A DNA stretch of 6,923 bases from Sulfurovum sp. (GTDB taxonomy: Bacteria > Campylobacterota > Campylobacteria > Campylobacterales > Sulfurovaceae). The DNA is taken from contig JALTYW010000013.1 in the NCBI GenBank assembly GCA_027046415.1, positions 1-6,923 on the forward strand. The letters run 5' to 3'. Positions 5,224 to 6,923 of the stretch are shown here, in pieces. Within the stretch, counting starts at the first letter, position 1; each line of letters opens with the position of its first letter. The notes beneath the pieces are model-generated. The model was given only the letters and a program-made list of their open reading frames with translations, made no database searches and was not told where the DNA came from. The position numbers and the translations under genes were made by a program.

Positions 5224-6923
5224 GACATCCAGGTGTTTGACATCTTTGGCATGCTGTTCGATGTAGTTACGGCGCGGTTCTACCTCGTCACCCATAAAGA
5301 GGGTAAAGGTATCGCTGGCTTCATCAAGATCGGCTATCTTAACCTGCAGCAGGCTTCGGTTTTCCGGTGTCATGGTCGTCTCCCAAAGCTGCTCCGGGTT
5401 CATCTCACCAAGCCCTTTGTAGCGCTGGATATAGGCACCTTTTTTAGCATTGGCTTCGACTTGGTTAAAGAGTTCGAGGAGATCCTTATCTTTGAACTCA
5501 TCGGTGATGTGCTCTTTGATCTTTTGGTGGATATGGATCGCCTCGTTGTAGTGCGGATTAGTAAAGAGGATATTGTCAATGATCAGCTCTTCAAGTCCGT
5601 CATTGGTCTGTACATAGTAGTGTAGTTTCTCTTCTGTGACTGTCTTGTTGAGGATGTTGTACCCCAGCTCGGCGATATATTTTTCAAGTGTTGTTGCAAG
5701 GGTTTTGTTGTCTGTACCCACCACATCGGGATTTTCGATCATGTAGCGCAGTACTTCAACCAGTGCAAAACGTTTTTCGATCTCTTTAAGTGTCATACGG
5801 TAGTAGGCGACCAGCTTGAAGAGATCGATCAGATCGTTGCGTCCCATGGTTTCACTCTCAATGACATCAATACCGTTCTCAATAAGGAAGTCATTGAGTG
5901 CTTTGTCATCTTTGAGGTAGGTTTCATTTTTCCCTTTTTTGTAGCGGTAGAGCGGCGGCTGTGCAAGGTAGAGGTATCCTTTTTCAATGATTGGTCGCAG
6001 GAAGCGGAAAAAGAAGGTCATCAAGAGTGTCTGAATGTGGCTTCCATCAACATCGGCATCGGTCATAATGATGATCTTGTGGTAGCGCAGTTTGGTTTCA
6101 TCAAACTCATCACCGATACCACATCCCAGTGCCGTGATCATGTTTTTGATTTCATCACTTTTGAGAATCTTGTCAAGACGTGCTTTTTCGACGTTGAGGA
6201 TCTTACCTTTGAGCGGCAAGATCGCCTGGAAGACACGGTCACGTCCCTGTTTTGCCGAACCACCCGCAGAGTCACCCTCGACGAGGTAGATCTCTGAGAT
6301 CTCAGGATCTTTGTTTTGGCAGTCTGCCAGTTTGCCCGGCAGTGTTCCCACATTCATAGAGTCCTTGCGCTTGACAAGGTCACGTGCACGCTTGGCGGCA
6401 TCACGCCCTTTGGCAGCCAGCAGCACCTGTGCCATGATTGCTTTGGCTTCGATGGGGTTCTCTTCGAGATATTTATTAAACTGCTCGGTAAAGAACTTCT
6501 GTACCAATGGACGTACGTAGGATGAGCCTAGTTTTCCTTTGGTCTGTCCTTCAAACTGCGGTTCGGGTACACGTACGGAGACGATGGCGACAAGCCCCTC
6601 TTTACAGTCATCTCCTGTGATCTTGGTGTTTTTCTCTTTGGCATTGGCGTTTTTGGAGATGTAGCTTGAGAGGGAGCGGGTAAGCCCAGCTCTGAAGCCC
6701 GCTTCATGCGTACCGCCTTCGGGTGTTTTGATGTTGTTGACAAAGGAGAGGGTCTTTTCGCTGTCGGAGTCATTGTACATCAGTGCGATATCGATCTCGA
6801 TATCATCGGCTTTGCCTTGGAAGAACTGTGCATTGGAGATGGGGTTTTTGGTGTTCATATCTTCAACAAACTGCTTGATACCCCCTTCAAAGTGGTACTT
6901 CTCTTTGGTACCGTCACGTTCAT
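5221..6923 (-). CDS. gyrB: DNA gyrase subunit B, C-terminal 566 residues (N-terminus outside window)
   Basis: GyrB supplies the ATPase and the metal-binding TOPRIM part of gyrase, which with GyrA introduces negative supercoils. The frame stays open to the window edge; 566 residues are visible, so about 200 N-terminal residues (the GHKL ATP-binding domain) are missing if the total is near the usual 770. Visible numbering: the transducer domain ends around 190 and includes the GGTHEAGFR segment (69-77). TOPRIM follows with EGDSAGG (215-221) and PLKGKILNVEKAR, the drug-interaction region in gyrases, where the Asp and Lys have the common sensitive-type identity. DADVDGSHI carries the metal-binding aspartates. 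The C-terminal QRYKGLGEMNPEQLWETTM and the GDEVEPRRNYIEQHA end are typical of GyrB. The roughly 170-residue insert of enterobacterial GyrB is absent. An internal ATG at 6858 is not the start; coding continues upstream of it. It heads the gyrB-EAL-queF cluster, and in this phylum dnaA and dnaN often lie just upstream. Confidence 0.98.
   Translation of the reverse strand, partial: ERDGTKEKYHFEGGIKQFVEDMNTKNPISNAQFFQGKADDIEIDIALMYNDSDSEKTLSFVNNIKTPEGGTHEAGFRAGLTRSLSSYISKNANAKEKNTKITGDDCKEGLVAIVSVRVPEPQFEGQTKGKLGSSYVRPLVQKFFTEQFNKYLEENPIEAKAIMAQVLLAAKGRDAAKRARDLVKRKDSMNVGTLPGKLADCQNKDPEISEIYLVEGDSAGGSAKQGRDRVFQAILPLKGKILNVEKARLDKILKSDEIKNMITALGCGIGDEFDETKLRYHKIIIMTDADVDGSHIQTLLMTFFFRFLRPIIEKGYLYLAQPPLYRYKKGKNETYLKDDKALNDFLIENGIDVIESETMGRNDLIDLFKLVAYYRMTLKEIEKRFALVEVLRYMIENPDVVGTDNKTLATTLEKYIAELGYNILNKTVTEEKLHYYVQTNDGLEELIIDNILFTNPHYNEAIHIHQKIKEHITDEFKDKDLLELFNQVEANAKKGAYIQRYKGLGEMNPEQLWETTMTPENRSLLQVKIADLDEASDTFTLFMGDEVEPRRNYIEQHAKDVKHLDV

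Noticed and set aside
5233..5625. Plus-strand open frame of 130 codons opposite gyrB
   Set aside because: It is the mirror of conserved GyrB C-terminal codons, without a start context or protein-like features.
5221..6858. ATG at 6858 as the start of gyrB
   Set aside because: The 21 codons upstream in frame encode the conserved ERDGTK...FEGGIKQFVE segment, so the gene runs off the right edge.

Overview
The window looks like chromosomal DNA of a Campylobacterota (formerly Epsilonproteobacteria) bacterium, most likely from the Sulfurovum/Sulfurimonas side of the phylum. The evidence is the EF-G and GyrB protein sequences, which read like Campylobacterota orthologues, a moderate GC content, tight gene spacing, extended -10 promoters with weak -35 boxes, and a gyrB / signalling protein / queF gene cluster. 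The genus is an inference; no rRNA is present to settle it.

Layout. Bases 1-2081 (+) hold fusA, encoding elongation factor G, complete except for the first few codons. Bases 2082-2351 hold no gene. They contain a 103-bp imperfect palindrome with a perfect 10-bp outer stem and a strong internal hairpin, followed by a T-run. This may be the fusA terminator, a dispersed palindromic element, or both. An extended -10 promoter follows and drives a small acidic protein of unknown function (2352-2717, +). Its stop codon lies only 3 nt from that of a convergent DUF2853-family gene (2721-3059, -). That gene has a near-consensus promoter (TTGACC, 17 bp, TATAAT) whose -35 box lies inside the 3' end of a small CI-like helix-turn-helix gene (3105-3347, -). 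Two dyad sequences sit in the promoter region of the helix-turn-helix gene.

From 3428 to the right edge, all on the minus strand and transcribed from right to left, is a tightly coupled cluster. It consists of gyrB (DNA gyrase subunit B, N-terminus outside the window), a two-helix membrane protein with degenerate GGDEF and EAL domains, and queF (7-cyano-7-deazaguanine reductase of queuosine synthesis). gyrB and the EAL gene overlap by one base (TAATG). The EAL gene and queF are 6-9 nt apart, with the queF Shine-Dalgarno touching the upstream stop codon.

How the genes fit together. fusA and gyrB are core information-processing genes, and queF supplies a modified tRNA base. The EAL protein has lost several phosphodiesterase residues, so it is more likely a c-di-GMP sensor or scaffold than an enzyme. 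The small regulator and its flanking dyads may form a local autoregulatory switch that also reaches the DUF2853 gene. I see no mobile element, CRISPR array, tRNA or rRNA. The points most worth a second look are the palindromic element after fusA, the degenerate EAL protein inside a gyrB operon, and the shared half-sites around the helix-turn-helix gene.
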